Source: an uncultured Collinsella sp. (GTDB taxonomy: Bacteria > Actinomycetota > Coriobacteriia > Coriobacteriales > Coriobacteriaceae). Taken from it: a stretch of DNA of 14,237 nucleotides. Shown in pieces: positions 14,032-14,237 of the stretch; positions within the stretch are counted from its first letter, which is position 1, and each line of letters begins with the position of its first letter. The notes beneath the pieces are model-generated. The model had not been told where the DNA came from. It made no database searches and saw only the letters and a list, made by a program, of their open reading frames with translations. The DNA is taken from NCBI GenBank assembly GCA_902478935.1, contig CABSMV010000044.1, positions 1 to 14,237 on the forward strand, written 5' to 3'. The position numbers and the translations under genes are program-made.

Positions 14032-14237
14032 CTAGATGTCAAAAACGTAGCGAGACCCAACGATCCGCTGACGACCGATGATAAACGGCCGCCGCTGCTC
14101 ATCGAAAAAGAAGGCTTCCATATAAAACAAGGGTTCGCCAACGGGAACTGCCAACAGTCGAGCGACCTCGGGCGACGCGCACGCGATCTCGAGTGTGCAC
14201 GGGTCGGTAAACGCGGGCGTGCGGCCCGTCCGGTTGC
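14032..14237 (-). CDS. GntR/HutC-family regulator, C-terminal UTRA domain (partial, cut by window edge)
   Basis: The last 67 residues of a protein that enters from the right edge and ends at a TAG at 14032-14034. The stretch ARLLAVPVGEPLFYMEAFFF, followed by DEQRRPFIIGRQRIVGSRYVFDI, matches the end of a UTRA ligand-binding domain. That domain has a small-residue helix, a V-P-x-G-x-P-L turn, two strands and a final RYxF strand. Such domains in GntR/HutC regulators bind sugar phosphates or amine ligands; FrlR and FraR of the described Amadori loci are of this type, from memory. The DNA-binding half lies outside the window, so GntR membership is inferred. It is in the same orientation as the operon and 218 bases upstream of its first gene, with a terminator and the operon promoter between. 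Confidence 0.75.
   Translation of the reverse strand, partial: NRTGRTPAFTDPCTLEIACASPEVARLLAVPVGEPLFYMEAFFFDEQRRPFIIGRQRIVGSRYVFDI

Overview
The window looks like chromosomal DNA of a gut Actinomycetota bacterium of the class Coriobacteriia, most probably Collinsella. This rests on moderately high G+C, strong AGGAGG-type ribosome binding sites, the protein flavour, and an Amadori-product locus of the kind reported for Collinsella intestinalis. The genus is an inference; no database was searched. I see no tRNA, rRNA, insertion sequence, CRISPR array or phage gene.

Left end (1-3307). The 5' part of ettA (ABC-F ribosome-associated ATPase) runs off the left edge on the minus strand. Next to it is a small sdpR-sdpI-like pair: an ArsR-family repressor and a six-helix membrane protein, with a readable self-regulated promoter. 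Divergent from that pair is a plus-strand couplet, tcdA (tRNA t6A cyclisation) and a TatD-family metal-dependent hydrolase.

Centre and right (3315-14237). Ten genes on the minus strand form one tightly packed 10.4-kb operon. In order of transcription they are: a YfcC/DcuC-type transporter, an Amidohydrolase_3 protein, a FrlC-like epimerase, a FrlB-like SIS deglycase, a FrlD-like PfkB kinase, a second PfkB kinase, an amidohydrolase-2 protein, a YjbQ protein, a BtpA/SgcQ TIM-barrel protein and an FGGY (xylulokinase-like) kinase. The operon ends in a hairpin terminator that faces tatD. A convincing promoter with a near-perfect 23-bp palindromic operator precedes the transporter, and the C-terminal end of a GntR/UTRA regulator lies just upstream in the same orientation.

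How the genes work together. FrlB, FrlC and FrlD homologues are the known enzymes for Amadori products such as fructoselysine: epimerisation, 6-phosphorylation, then cleavage to glucose 6-phosphate and an amine or amino acid. The YfcC-type carrier would replace the usual FrlA permease. The five downstream genes are separated from frlD by a 121-bp gap with a strong hairpin and have no role in the described frl pathway. They are the best candidate for undescribed biology: a second catabolic module that uses two more kinases, a TIM-barrel enzyme and an amidohydrolase whose metal site is largely missing.
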